Shown here piece after piece: positions 43,640 to 56,039 of a DNA stretch of 64,000 bases. A program made the translations under genes and the position numbers. The number at the start of each line of letters is the position of its first letter. The first letter of the stretch is position 1. This DNA is from Dichetophora obliterata (Eukaryota; Arthropoda; Insecta; Diptera; Sciomyzidae). The stretch spans positions 273,288,848 to 273,352,847 of the forward strand of contig OY986435.1 of the NCBI GenBank assembly GCA_963920525.1, read 5' to 3'. The notes under the pieces were generated by a model. The model saw only the letters and a program-made list of their open reading frames with translations, was not told the origin of the DNA and ran no database searches.

Positions 43640-45484
43640 GAGGGAAGTTGCCAGAATTCAGTTATAAGCATAAATTATGTTTTGCAGCCTTGCAAGTTAG
43701 CTTTTCCCGACTTGAGAGGAGTTTTGTGTCTAATTAGTTTGTTTAAGAATATGCAGTTACGAGCATTGAGGTAGTTTATAATGTTACAACCAAGTATACA
43801 GCTTCTATATTGAGCTAAGTGATCAAATTTTCGTAGTCCATATACATATCTAGTAGCATGATTAAAAGCAATTTCCAATTTAAGCTGAGAACACGAGTCT
43901 AGTTTGCTATAGACATTTTCAGAGTACGTGATCACCGGCAGGATGAGTTGAATAACGAGTTTCCGTCTTGTATCAACTGGTGTATACTCAGCCGACAATC
44001 TTAGATTACGAAAGACAAAATAAATTTTTCGAACAACATAACATATGGTTATATGGTCAGTACACGTTAGGTAGCAGTTTATTTTAAAACTAAGACTGGT
44101 TGCACTGTTGACCAGCAGAAGATTTTTGTCACCTATCATTAAATCAGGAATGTCCTTAAAATTAATTTTATCTTTCGATAAAGGCAGCACGTAAGATTTA
44201 AGAGCACTCAAATGTAAGCCGTTTCTAAGAGACCATTGGTTAATGGAAATCAAATCTTCATTTAGTCTAAATGCTAAGTCTTCCTTAAGATTCATTCTAC
44301 CTCCTAAATAAAGTTGAATATCATCAGCATAAGCATGTATTGATGAGAACTTGCAACATTGGAAAATGTCATTTACAAAAACAGTAAACAAAAGAGGTCC
44401 AAGAATCGATCCTTGGGGCACTCCACTATAGATATGCTTATACTGCGAGTAGCAATTTTCAGCCTTTACTCTTTGCATTCTGCCCGTTAAATAGTTACTC
44501 AGTAAACTTACCGAACTATCACAAAAACCGTATAAATTTTTTAACTTAAGACATAAAAGTTTATGGTTTACTGTGTCAAAAGCTTTTAAAAAGTCAAGTA
44601 GACAAAGTAATGTTAATTTCCCATCGTCGTATGAAGATCTTATATCATCTATCACTTTTAATGTTGCAGTTGAGCAGCTGTGCCTAGGACGGAAGCCAGG
44701 GGCCGAAATACAGCATCCGTGATCGAGCAAAATTACGAAGGGCACGACGAGACAAGTGCCTAGCAATCTTGTACAATTTTGCTCGATCACGGATGCTGTA
44801 ATTCGGCCCCAGATTGTAGCGGAGACATAAGATTAGTTGATGAGATATATGTCGATATCTGGTCAGCCATAATTGCTTCACAAATTTTAGACAACGTAGA
44901 CAAAATACTGATGGGCCGAAAGTCCTTTGGTTCACAAGGCGTGCTATTTTTTGCAACAGGCATAACCGTAGCTATTTTCCATGAGTTAGGGAAGGTTGAG
45001 GTAGTGAAGCAGTGATTTATGATATGAGTTAGAGGACTAATAACATGAACAAGAATAATTTTAAGAAATTTAATATAAATTCCGTCTTCACCCGTTGGAT
45101 TTGACTTTCATCACATACTTTGCAACATCATTTTCCTTAACCATAGAAAATTGAAAAGTTTGCTCAATTGGGTTAGGAAAGTCATGAGTACTTATTTGTG
45201 GGGATATAGCGTTTGACAGAAAAAAGTCATTGAGATCATTAGGATCTGCCTGGTAATGAGAAACTTTTCCAGATTATTCCAAAGAATTTTTAATGGAAGA
45301 GACGTTTTAAGTTTAGCAGAGCAGTATTTTATCTTAGATTGCTTTATTAGTAGGTTCGAAGAATTTCTTGCACGCCTATAGTTTTCCCACTTCTCACTCG
45401 AGGGGCTATTTTTCCATATACTTCTCAACCGATTTCTCTTTCCTATGGCTTGGTGCACGCTACCAGTAAACCAGGGACAGGACT
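43640..45484 (-). pseudogene. Jockey/CR1-group reverse transcriptase pseudogene
   Basis: The minus strand begins at about 45484 in the EN-RT linker (SCPWFTGSVHQAIGKRNRLR), then broken finger motifs. From 44700 it reads GFRPRHSCSTATLKVIDDIR, LLDFLKAFDTVNHKLLCLKL, YSGVPQGSILGPLLFTVFVN and HAYADDIQLYLGG (YADD), and later INQWSLRNGLHLSALKSYVL and the thumb up to about 43675. The endonuclease is missing, so the copy is 5'-truncated. The frame 43675-44790 is open for 371 codons, but just upstream it is broken by an inverted duplication at 44699-44810. There is no RNase H. It lies between inverted arms of the composite repeat. Confidence 0.8.
44699..44810. repeat. About 39-bp inverted duplication in the RT gene
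   Basis: GGGGCCGAAATACAGCATCC, GTGATCGAGCAAAATTAC (44699-44736) is mirrored at 44771-44810 with two small differences; the spacer is about 34 bp. Only one orientation fits the RT frame. Confidence 0.9.
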
Positions 45485-45529
45485 AAATCGTGATAGGCTA
45501 TTGATTTGCCACTCCTACTTTTCACTTCC

Positions 45530-46720
45530 ACTATTTGCTAAACATGCTATATTTCAGACGGTTTTGGTTACACAAGACTAAAATTTGGTAATTTTTTATG
45601 GTTATATGGTTATATGGTATGGTATTTGTATGGTTACTTTCGGCAGCTGTACTAAAAATGGCTTTCCACGCACCCTTTAACCGCCCACAAATAAATGAAA
45701 AAGCTATATTTCAAACGGTTTTGGTCGTATAATGCTACGTTTAAATTGGGCCAACTGACTTCAACCCCAATTGCTGAGAACGGCGACGAATTGATTGATT
45801 AGGATCATCTTCAATGCTTTCCTGTACAGCGGCTACAGATTCTTCAGTGCGCACTGTTTGGCGTCTCACGGGATGCCCATTATCAGTAACAGTAAATGTG
45901 ATCCGAAAACGATCTATTGTTCTTCGAATTAGCAGCTTTGAAGGACGATTATGTACGCCATAAAATGGACGAAGTGCACGATAAGTTTGACGAACAGAAC
46001 CATTATTTTGATTAAAAATTTCCACAATTTGCACACGTTGCTCTGGTGTGAGTCGATCCATAATAAAATGTCAAAGCAAACTAAACAAAAAACAACTATT
46101 AGCTGTTAAATGAATGGTCAAGTAAAGCAGTGATGCCAACTCAAAGTTGTATCACTCTATAAAAACCACCCTTTGTATAAAATGATTTGTTGTTTGACAT
46201 TTCCTTTGTTTTTAGTGTGCTCGGTGTTTTTTATCCATTCTCCATTGAATGCGTTCGAAATAGTTTGTAATAAACTTTAAGAACGTAACAATCTCATTTA
46301 TTTGTTTTAAATGAGTTGAATTGTAACTGAGAATTTGTATGGGAAATAAGATGACTTCGTTTCTCATTTGGTTGAATGGGCAGTAATGGGCCTAATGTTA
46401 ACGTAGCTTAAGACTAAAATTTGGTAATTTAGTTTGCACGGATACTTTTGGCAACTGTAAAATGGGCATGTCCCATTTTAGATACCCCCATATTTCGGGG
46501 ATAAGCTTAAAGTGAAGACGTTTTGGTCGTACTAAACTAAGACTCTGTAATTTAGTTTATATGATTACTCTCGGAAATTGTACTAAAAATGGGAGTGTCC
46601 CACTTTATTTAAACCCATTTTTCAGGGGATAAGCGTGGAGTGAAGCATAGCGTGCCAGGTTTAAGCTAAATTGAGTTGAAATTTTGTCAAATAATCTGTA
46701 GAACAGTGTAGAAAATATAG
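45530..46720 (-). repeat. Composite repeat, inverted segments (two partial copies)
   Basis: CATGCTATATTTCAGACGGT to GGTTACTTTCGGCAGC (45540-45670) and TAAGACTAAAATTTGGTAAT to TCAGGGGATAAGCGTGGAGT (46405-46640) are reverse complements of the tail at 42830-43160. The mariner-type fragment at 45740-46175 lies between them. Confidence 0.65.
45740..46061 (-). pseudogene. Mariner-type N-terminal HTH gene fragment (DUF4817-like)
   Basis: Starts at ATG 46061: MDRLTPEQRVQIVEIFNQNN, GSVRQTYRALRPFYGVHNRP, then RRTIDRFR..FTVTDNGHPV and VRTEESVAAVQESIEDDPNQ, SIRRRSQQLGL. This is the paired-like helix-turn-helix part, annotated in databases as DUF4817, of a mariner/Tc-type transposase family common in flies. 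The frame is undamaged over 100 residues but stops after LGL at about 45763, where the composite repeat begins; the catalytic domain is gone. Upstream, AAAGGGTGGTTTTTATAGAG (minus strand, near 46173) is likely the element's 5' terminus. Confidence 0.8.
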
Positions 46721-46739
46721 TAACATTTTGAAAAAATAA

Positions 46740-47110
46740 AATTTATTTAAAAAATAATAGGGGGTGGTAGGCCTTGAATTTTAATCATTGAAACTGTTTA
46801 TTGATTTTTGTGTCAAAACTAAGCAATTTTCGCATAATAATGATATGTCATATGAAAAAATGGGGAAAATGAAAATTGAAAAAAAAAATTACAACAAAAA
46901 CCACTTTTGACCTATCTTTTGAGCATAAATTGAATATTTTGAAGGTTTTGTGAAAACATTATAAAACATTGAGTTGGTGAAGTAACGGTAAACCTTTTCT
47001 CATTTCTCCAAATTCACTTAATTGACTTTTCAGACAAAGGAAATTTGTTGATCATCGACTTGAAAATGGCGTAGATATTTGCTTGCAAATTCCAAAATAG
47101 AAATTTTAAT
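46740..47110 (-). repeat. Composite repeat, inverted central segment
   Basis: AGGGGGTGGTAGG, ATTGAAACTGTTTA, GTAACGGTAAACCTTTTCTC and GAAAATGGCG are reverse complements of the segment at 42060-42335; the C tract there is 16 bp but here only five G. Confidence 0.7.
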
Positions 47111-47129
47111 CGGTTTCTTCTCTTTCTAA

Positions 47130-48210
47130 GGCTGAAGAAAGATGATGACATAAATTGTTATGATGACATAAATTTGCCTGGCTTGTTTGTTTTTTGACTT
47201 TTGAAAAACCATCGCATAACAGGGTTATAAAAATTGGGTAAAAAATTTTAAAAATTTGTAATCAAAAATTTAATTTTTTAACATAGATTCTGAACATAAA
47301 TATATTCTTCTTAAATTTAAAAAAAAAATTCCAAATGACATGAAACTTTTCGACATCTCGAAAACTATAGACTTTTTCAGTACAAAGTATTTTTGTATGG
47401 AAAGTCGTTGATTAATAAAAATAACGGTAAATAAAAGCTTTTTCGGAAAGATTTTGTACGTATAGAATTATGTTAAAAAAGCATTATCAAATATAGCTTA
47501 AAAAATAATTTCCGTGAAAAATTTTTTAAAATATTTCGAACCATTCTAAAGTTATATACATTAATCCATATTTTAATCCATTTCCTTAACTATATATTTA
47601 TAGTGAACCAAACGGACGTTGTCCTGACCCATTTCAATGAATTTTTTACGATAGTTTTGTGAAGTTTTGAAAGTTTGTAAATTAACCTTCGTACAAAACA
47701 TGCCAAATGTTTCCTTTTGAAACATCAATGCATGACGATCTGAACCTTCTGATAAATACAGAATTCTTATTGATTTATAGTATTCCCCGGCAGACGTTGT
47801 CCTGCTGCAGACCGCCATACTGCTGTATACGAATTTTCATGCTGTTTAAAAAAAAAAGTGTTTTTATATATTCACCATTTTTAGTACAATTGCCGAAAGT
47901 AACCGTATGAACTAAATTACCAAATCTTAGTCTAATACGACGAAAACCGTTCGAAATATACCATTTTTGTTTAATTATGTTCGGAAATGAGGTTGTGGCA
48001 TAATTTTTTCACTTAAACCACCTCGTACTCGAAACTAGTGCACTTTACCTTACTTCACGCTTATCCCCCGAAAAGTGGAGGTAACTAAAGTGGATCATGC
48101 CCATTTTCAGTAAAGTAAGCAAAAGTACCACAAAGTAAATTACCAAATTGTATTCTTATACGACCAAAATCGTCTGAAATATAGCATTTATAGCAAAAGT
48201 TGTTCCCATT
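47130..48210 (+). repeat. Composite repeat, direct copy 2
   Basis: Repeats, in the same order and orientation, the blocks at 41560-43160 (ATGATGACATAAATTTGCCT, GAAACATCAATGCATGACGA, TTCCCCGGCAGACGTTGTCC, CCCCCGAAAAGTGGA) but lacks the central segment with the C tract, which stands inverted just to its left. Confidence 0.7.
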
Positions 48211-49795
48211 TCCCGCTTCCTTTAACATTTCCCCGTTTGTTTACCCTTTTTTCAAAGGTTTAGTGTTTTATTTAAGATAGAAACCATAACAATACAAACC
48301 TTAGTAGTGTAATTAAAAATTTGCTTTAAAAGATTATATCACATGTATTACTTGTACATATTACTTGTACTGCAAAAACTTCCTTTCGATTTCTAATCCT
48401 ACGCAATTTTGATTTTTCATATTTACGATACGGTTGTCTAACCGATTTCTTATATTTGTTTTATTTAAATTTATGGCAGAAAAAGCTCTCAGCGCATTCT
48501 GGGAACACTTTACTTGCTATAAATTTTGCACATATTGTGTAAGTATATTAAATAAATCAATATTTCCCAGTGACCTGTATTCTTAGTCAAGATTAATTTT
48601 TAAAATTTTTTTTAACAAATTAGGAAAATAGAAGCACAACGTGTTCGTATCAATGAAGGATACGTGTTGTTTTCAAAAAGATAGGATTAACAAATGCGAG
48701 AAGTCTAAGTGCTCCGCCTTCGTCCCAAAAATTAAATATTTTAAAATCTCTCAGTTTTACTTACCCATTGTACATAGTTAGCCAAGGAAATAAATCAAAT
48801 GACGCTAACAGAACAAATAACTTTTTAGCTTAAAGCTGATGACAATCCAAATTAATTTAATGGAAATACACAGGCTAATACAAATAGTAATAGAATTAAA
48901 TAAAAACTCAAAATGACTCAGATAATGTGAAAATGTATTTAAATACAAGAAGTTAAACAATTCATAAAATAATTTGTTGATTTTGAGACAAAATAATATT
49001 TTTACACAAAAACGCTGTCAACCTTATTTTCCCCATTCTTAAGAGTGTTATTCCCGTTTTCCTTTTTGGGATGAAAATTCCCGCAAAACGGGAAAAATTC
49101 GCTTTTCTGGCAACACGTCTACCGTGTTATATTAAGAAAAGCTCTCGCAACAAAGAGAGAGAGAGGAAAGCTTTGATTGCTGTTGTACTGCAGGGTAGAT
49201 AATTCAAAATTTCGGTTTGGTACTTAGCGGATTTCAAAAAGTACTAAAAGTACTGAATTAAAAAATAAAATAAAAATTTGAAGTTTGCCATATGTATTTT
49301 TATAAGTTCAACATAAAATAAAACAAATATAAAAAATTTTAAGCATCTGAATTAAAATTGACAAAGTACGAAATATATGTAAGAAACATAAATTAATTTT
49401 TTTATTGTTGATATATTGTATTTTATGCAAGAAAATTTAAATAAGTAACGTAATTAGTACATAATAAATAAACTTTAAGTTTATATCAAATCATCGCGGG
49501 GGTACTGCGGTACTTTTGAAAAGCGAAAAGTACTGAATTCAGTACTTTAGTACTCAATTTATCATCCCTGTTGTATTGTGCTGCTAATTGAATGTAAGCA
49601 TCAAATAAAATGCGTGATTTTGTAATAATTAAAGAATACATTTTTCGAAAACGGTAATCTATGACAATCTAAATTATCAGAGGAATCGAATAAAAAAAGA
49701 ATTATCAAAATCGGTTTAGCGGTTACCGAGCTTATTCTGGATCAAATTTCAAGAGTCTCCTTTTATATAATAGTTAGTAAAATATTAAACAAACA
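48211..49795. other. AT-rich stretch without a supported gene
   Basis: A short frame at 48474 (MAEKALSAFWEHFTCYKF) ends near a good GTAAGT donor but has no partner exon. At 49690-49780, AATCGGTTTAGCGGTTACCG with a following CTCCTTTTATATAATA tail resembles the 3' end of RTE-type retrotransposons or derived SINEs. Confidence 0.35.
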
Positions 49796-49876
49796 CAAAT
49801 ACTTTAATTTGAAGATTAAAAATTTTTACATAGTATTAAATATTTTTATCGCAGGCGAAGCAGCGGGTATTTGGTA
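49796..49876 (-). repeat. Inverted repeat partner of 41363-41455
   Basis: Reverse complement of the 41363 block, ending at the TTTGGTAG edge. Both copies are about 80-90 bp and carry the GCGAAGCAGCGGG word. Confidence 0.75.
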
Positions 49877-50097
49877 GTTTTATTATTTATTAATTAAAGT
49901 TATTATTTAGTTTTAAAATTAAAAAGAAATTTAAAATTTTATTTTTGTGTTCAAAAAAATTAATATATTATTGATTTTTGTTATTTTATAAGTGGATACT
50001 TTTTTCTGATGTGGTTACATTTGCGGCCTTATCACGAATACTTTTTTTAGAATCGTAGCGGCAACACTGCTAATAAATGTAAGTTTGATCGTTCTCA

Positions 50098-51123
50098 CCA
50101 GAGATAAAGAGATGGGAAACTTAAGGTAGATTTACACATTTCACTCAAAACGATGATAGTGAACGTTGAACATGACAATTATGTTAACACCTTTCAATAG
50201 TGTTTCAGTACGAATAACATATCAGTTAGGTTTGCTTTCACTTTCATCAAAAGTAGGAAGACCTTCTACTTCTTTCACTGTTCAATGTGGATGACAATCA
50301 TCTTCATTTTAAAGATGAAACTCAATTTACATTTTACAAATCAGATGATTCATCCAAAGTGAACGATGATAGTGAATCGTGTAAATTCGCCTTTACATTT
50401 TGTGACGTCAAAACATATGGCTACATGAATTTTTTCCATTTTTTATGTACTTTGGTGAAACTAATGTATTGTGTAACTGAGTTCACCTCATAGCTGTCAA
50501 GTGTTGTTGCATCGAACGTCCGTGAAGATAGCGACGATTTGAGTTAGCGACGAATTTTATTTTGGTGTTGGCACAGGATGTTTCAGTAATGATCATTAAA
50601 GCATTAAGTTAAACTCTTTATTTTATAAAATAAGACATATTTAAAAAAAAAAGTATCAGAAATCAATAATAAACATATAAGCAACATTTAAAAAACAAAA
50701 AAATGATTTTATTCTTTTTGGTTTCTTTAATATTTGCATAACAAAAAGAAGTCAAAAACGCGACTGAGGGTTTATTCGCTAAGAAGACGTCAAAATTTCT
50801 GAATAAACTTTTCATGCTTCATTTGGCACAGCAGAAATGATAATTCCATTTCAACAGATATAAGTTTTCTTCAACTCGGAATTTTCTATCCTACCACGAG
50901 TGAAAAGTTTCCGATTGGCACACACCCTCTGAAGAGAATTTCTGAACCACAAAAATATCGGTGGAGTGGTGAGTTAACATAAGAAATATCGCCGTAGTGG
51001 TGACTTTCCTCGAGATTTTACTACCAAAGTTATACATTTTGTGATAGTATTGACTAAAATTGGACAAAAATCGGATATAATGTTGTTCCTCTCTAACATA
51101 GTTTCCTATCTCTTTATCTCTGG
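50098..51123. mobile_element. About 1 kb inverted-repeat element
   Basis: CCAGAGATAAAGAGATGGGA at the left pairs with TCCTATCTCTTTATCTCTGG at the right (50098-50117 and 51104-51123). The interior block CCTACCACGAGTGAAAAGTT, CACACACCCTCTG (50891-50932) also occurs diverged at 15343-15380. No coding sequence. Confidence 0.55.
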
Positions 51124-52919
51124 TTCTCACACACTATCTAATTTATTTTAATCCAAGAAGCAAACACTCAAAATGCAAACATGCATGGTTTGCTCAACTA
51201 GCCTTACGACTTTCCGCTATTAATATCGTTAATGATATCATTTAATGCAAGTGAAGATGTGTATGTGTGCGCACTTTTATCAATAAAAATGTGAAATAAA
51301 CATTTTTTAAAACATTTTTATGGAAATTTATGTATAAATTGACATTATAACAAACACGCTGCGGATGGCGTTGCTGGCTTTTGTCGCACTAAAATAATCA
51401 ATTATTTTTAAAAATAAGCCTACCCTCACTCACACACACACACACACATAGATACTAAAAAACAACCATACATTATTACAATAAAAATGCAAACCTTTCG
51501 CAACGCTGCAATGCAACGTTTGGCCTTTAAATATATGGTAAATATTTGGTTATTTAAAAATACCAGCTACGGCAACAGCAACAGCAACAGCAACACCAAC
51601 AACGGCGGCATCATCAGCAACGATAACTTTCATAATGAACGAGTATTGCATTAAAAATGGCATACCACAGCGAGCGGAATTTCCGCTGTTTGTGCCGCAG
51701 GGAGTCCCAAATTAATGATGGCCGGCCGTGTGTTGGCTGTGCCGCACGCGCGCCTTGATCAACTCACGTTAAAATTAACGCATTCGATTTTACACAGACA
51801 GCATCTGACTGCGTGTCGTCTGGTGGTTTTGTTTGGCAGCATGTGCCTGGCAACAAAAAGTATTTGAGTGTGCGTGTTTGTGTGCGCGCGTGTGTTTGAT
51901 CAGCAGCATCATCATAAACAATTCATATTTTTGTTGTGATAATTATTGTCGTGGCAAAATGGCGTCTGCTGTCAGTGATGAATTTGCAAATAATTGGCGC
52001 GTAAAGCATGTGGCAGAAATTTTATTTTATGTAAATTGTTAAAATAAACAAAAAACTTGAAATAAAATTAAATTAAATTGCACAGAATGCTCTACAATGC
52101 ATGCCTCTATGCGTATATGTACACTGTACAGCTATGATCACACAAATAGCAAACAATTTTATAATTTTAACAATTCCAGTTTAATTCACATTTTGCTTAA
52201 ATAGGTTGGATTTTTGAATGTGCATAATTAATTTCGAGTTTATAGTTTCAGAGTTAGAAACAAGAAAAAACTTAAACATTTTTCTTGGATTTTTCATTAA
52301 GATCACTTTAGACACGGTCCATTTTTGGTTCGTCAGAGCAATAGCACACTTTTACAAATTTGTTAAAACTAAAATAAATGTTCAAAAAAGCTCTGATCTT
52401 GGTCCTTGAACTCTGACAACTGCTCTTTGCGGTTGCCAGCTCAGAACTAGAATTTGAATAGGCCGATAATCTTCTGTATAATTTAAGAACGCGTAACACT
52501 ATGACAGCATCAGTTTTTTCCAGCACTTTAAAATTTTTTTTAGACAATTTCTTGAGGAAATGATTAAGTTGTATGCAAAAAAATTAAGTATTTTTTATCA
52601 ATAAAATTAGTAAGCTCTTGATTGAGATGGTTTTTTGTACGTCTTAATCGTTTTTAATCATCGAAATTAATTCTGAAAAAACAACGACGCAATGGTTTGA
52701 AATTGATAATTTAGCATAAATATATTTCATCATATAAATTGACAACCCCAGACAAAATATTCTACAGGAAAATGGAATTATATCAGCATAATTGTGGTAA
52801 ATGAGCAGAGTTCTGGCAGTATGTTGAAATATGGTGGCGGCCAGTTTACTTTTTATCAATAAAGGCTGCCAGAAAGTAGCAGCATGAAGGCATGAAAAAG
52901 TCAGTAGAAGGCAGTGTGT
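51124..52919. other. Less repetitive, GC-richer stretch; possible unrecognised exon
   Basis: A CA microsatellite lies at 51429-51449 and AAC/AGC trinucleotide runs at 51572-51605. An open plus-strand frame at 51488 (MQTFRNAAMQRLAFKYMVNI, later poly Ser-Asn) ends at 51652 and has no upstream or downstream partner. The 51660-52000 part is unlike the surrounding repeats and may be single-copy DNA near a gene; no gene is supported. Confidence 0.35.
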
Positions 52920-53245
52920 CGAAATTCGGCATTGTATTGGACGGCAACTGAAATGTTCAAGCAGCTCAAACATTTTTGTTTTTTCAGCAGCAGCCTTCCT
53001 ACGCACTATAACGGCAGGCATATGAACTCTGTTGAATAAAATCATTATTTTGGCATTGAACTGAAATATTTGGGCAGGCTTAAAAGTTTTGTTTTCTACA
53101 GAACAGAATGCTTTCGCCCTATACTGGCAGGCACATGAACTCTATTAAAAACAAGCATTGTATTGGCATCGAATTGAAATTGTATAGCAGCTTAAAAATG
53201 TTTTGCTTTCTAGACAACAGAATCATCTCGTCTTATACTGGAAGA
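52920..53245 (+). repeat. Three-copy degenerate tandem repeat, period about 113 bp
   Basis: Blocks AACTGAAAT..GCAG, TTTTGTTTTCTACAGAACAG, CTATACTGGCAGGCACATGA and ACTCT(A/G)TT recur near 52947, 53059 and 53173. Identity is moderate. Confidence 0.7.
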
Positions 53246-53431
53246 CGCTTTTATTATGTAAAGCTCTAACTTTTTACTGGCTTTATATTGGAATTTTTTC
53301 AAAGCTTTTCACATCGGATGTAACATGTTACTTTGGCAATTACAATTCATTTGAAAAGTTACAATTTGCTAAAAATTTTAAGAAAGAATCATAAATTAAA
53401 AATTTATTTAATTTAAAAAAGTAAAGGTGCT

Positions 53432-54858
53432 TTATTCATTTTCAATCATATTTGGTGGAACACAAACATAAAAAATATCATTAACATGTAATGCCAAATT
53501 CATTTTTTTGATACATTGTGGGGCAATTAACTGTATTTCAGATGATATTATATACTGATGTACATGAGTGACTTCAATATTTGATATCGACGTTGGTATT
53601 GAATAATTTTTAGTACATTTGGTAATTACTACATAAAAATCTGACTCATGTTTACAATTAAAGGTACAAAGCGTTTTTGAACAACGTGGAATTTTTATGA
53701 ATTTTTTAACAACTCCAATGTTACAATTTGATCTGTCATCAACATATAAAATACAAGACGATGACGTGGTGCCAGATCTTTGGTAGTCCGAACTTGTAAA
53801 AACTAAATTTCCAATTTTAATTCTTTTAAAAAAACTGAAATTTCGTGGAATTATATTATTTGCATAAAGAACTTGTTTTATATAATGAGGAACATTAGTA
53901 ACAATGGAGCATTTACCAACTACATTAATTGCTACATCAATTGTTTCGGTTACGTTTACTCTTCGACCTTCATAAGTTGTTTTTGGCAATAGTTTTTTAT
54001 TGTACTTGGCTCCAGATTGTGAACTATTGTTGGCATAGCGAAGTAGTTTTGTAGCGTTCTTGCAATTTGTTTTTCTGCAAATCGAGTGCCATGAACGCAA
54101 CTTAATACTTCACCATTGCAACTTTCTAGTGGAAAACAGGCAGTGACCCACAGCGGTCCTTGATCTCGAACTACATCAGGTAAGTGAATTAGTTGATGGA
54201 TGTTGATGGTAAGAAACTTTAGATCATAGAGATCAGCAAAACTTGCAAGAAACTCATTTAAAAGGTGACTAGCCAGTACAATGTCGGAAGAATTTACACT
54301 ACTCTTGTTTAAGTGGTAAATTGCGGTTACTAACAAAGTAAAGTGACGAAAGTAGTGATCTGATATGATACCCTGCAGAACAACAAAATTATAATAAAAA
54401 AAATATTTAAATTCCTTCGCTTTCCAATAAGCCAAGTCAATTTTTACGGATCTTGGTAAACGCTTAACAAAAGATGGAGGTTTTAATAATTTTATCCTAT
54501 TATCTAAAACATCAACCATAGTTGACCTATTAAAACTATGTGAGTGATATTCACCATCAAACCACAGTGTTAAGAAACGCTTTGTTGTCATGTAAACGCC
54601 ATGCATTACATCTATTGCGGTTGAGCGAACGAATTCAGGAACCAAGTTTTGTAGTTGTGTGTGACCTTTAACTCCCCGAACATGTTGAGTTTTCGAATTT
54701 GAGGGGATTAATGCAGCTAAGTCCGCATCATGTACCATGTCTTTGACGGAGCGCAAAGGTGCAGGTATTGAAGAATATGGAAGCGCGGATTCAGGGGAGG
54801 CGTTTAGAGGGTTCAAAAGAAATTCAAAAGAAAAGAGTTCCCAAAATTCTCGAAGAAT
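53432..54858 (-). pseudogene. EnSpm/CACTA-like transposase, C-terminal part
   Basis: The exon opens at 54858 after an AAATTCAG acceptor and reads LREFWELFSFEFLLNPLN, then GVKGHTQLQNLVPEFVRSTA, IDVMHGVYMTTKRFLTLWFD, VDVLDNRIKLLKPPSFVKRL, PRSVKIDLAYWKAKEFKYFF, FLTINIHQLIHLPDVVRDQG and PLWVTACFPLESCNGEVLSC. This order (IDxMHG, PP..RxPRS, YWKAxE, NxHQLxHL, GPLWxxxCFPxE..NG) matches the transposase family shared by animal EnSpm/CACTA-like elements and plant tnp2 relatives. Between about 54030 and 53960 the frame changes by one base, then continues open (FFKRIKIGNLVFTSSDYQRS to a stop at 53432). An AATAAA signal follows on the minus strand at 53431-53436. With one frameshift over 470 codons it is recently dead or carries a sequencing error. 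The N-terminal exons and termini were not found. Confidence 0.7.
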
Positions 54859-56039
54859 CTGAATTTAAATGTGATTAACTGGTGTTTATTATTTAGGCTA
54901 AGGGTACCAAAAAGAAAAACATTGATTTTTTTATAATTTATTTTAAATATTCACACCCCCATGCTGCAAACGTTGATAGCTGTTTTTATTGCTAATGGAC
55001 TGAATTATGTTCCTGTTTTTGTTTATGCCTTTAGCTGTAAACAGTTATACATACAACCGCAACCTGCAGTCAGAAAAACACCTCACTTTTCGGATCAAAT
55101 TTGATCTAAAGACCGCACAGTGAGCTTTAATATGAAAAAATTTTAGTTTCGATAGTATTTTAAGTGCAGACGTAAAATTCGCTTTTATACAGTAATGGAG
55201 AAAAATGCTGGTTTATTGATTGGTTTCCACCAACGACACGATGTTGTGTTTGTGATTTCGAAACGAACCAAACCAACAAGCATAACAACCAGTGATGTGA
55301 TTCGTGGGTAGTGAAAAATCCCGATCGCATTCCACTTTAGCCTTCTTTATCCCACCAAAATGTCTCGAAAAACCCACGAAAAATCCCACCAAAATATTAA
55401 TAGCATTCAGGATTTTTTTTGGTTTTTTTCAAGTTTTTATTTTATTATCCAATGCATAAAAAGAAATAGTATTCAAAAATTTCTTATATTAAAGTTAAAA
55501 GTTTTTTTAATTAAACGAATACGAATATAAACTTTTAAAATTTTGACAATGTAGAATATCCCACCGAAAAACCCGAAATACCTACGCTCATGTTCATCTC
55601 TACATAGAATAAAAACGTATCTGCGAAGCAAAACAAGAGAAGACCGATTGAACGGGTTGGCATTATTGAACGTGCATCATTACGTGCGAAAATGTTATCG
55701 AAATTACGTCGAAAAGTCAAGACAAATTAGTGTAATTGTATAATCTAAAACACATTTGATTTGATTTACTAATTACTTATATAATATATATACTATGTAT
55801 CAGGGAGGGAAACAACCGGATCTTCTGCCGGTTTTCTGATTTTATTCTGAATGTAAAAGTGCGGCTCTGATTCAAAATTTCGGAGCCTCAAATGCTCTAA
55901 ATTTCACATATATTTCAATAAGAAGAATTTTTTATCACATGCAATTTGATATTGCCATGACACTTGTGAGCAGGGTTGCCATTTTATTTTAAGATTTTCC
56001 CCGCAATGGCTCTCAAAATTCCCCGATTTTTCATCAAAT
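54859..56039. other. AT-rich stretch, no supported gene
   Basis: Could hold the 5' end of the EnSpm-like element; CACTGTGCGGTC reads on the minus strand at about 55121 and would suit a CACTG-type terminus, but no matching opposite end was found. Confidence 0.3.

Noticed and set aside
51488..51652. 54-codon frame MQTFRNAAMQRL with Ser-Asn repeats
   Set aside because: Much of it is trinucleotide repeat; without an upstream signal or splice partner it is not supported as a gene.
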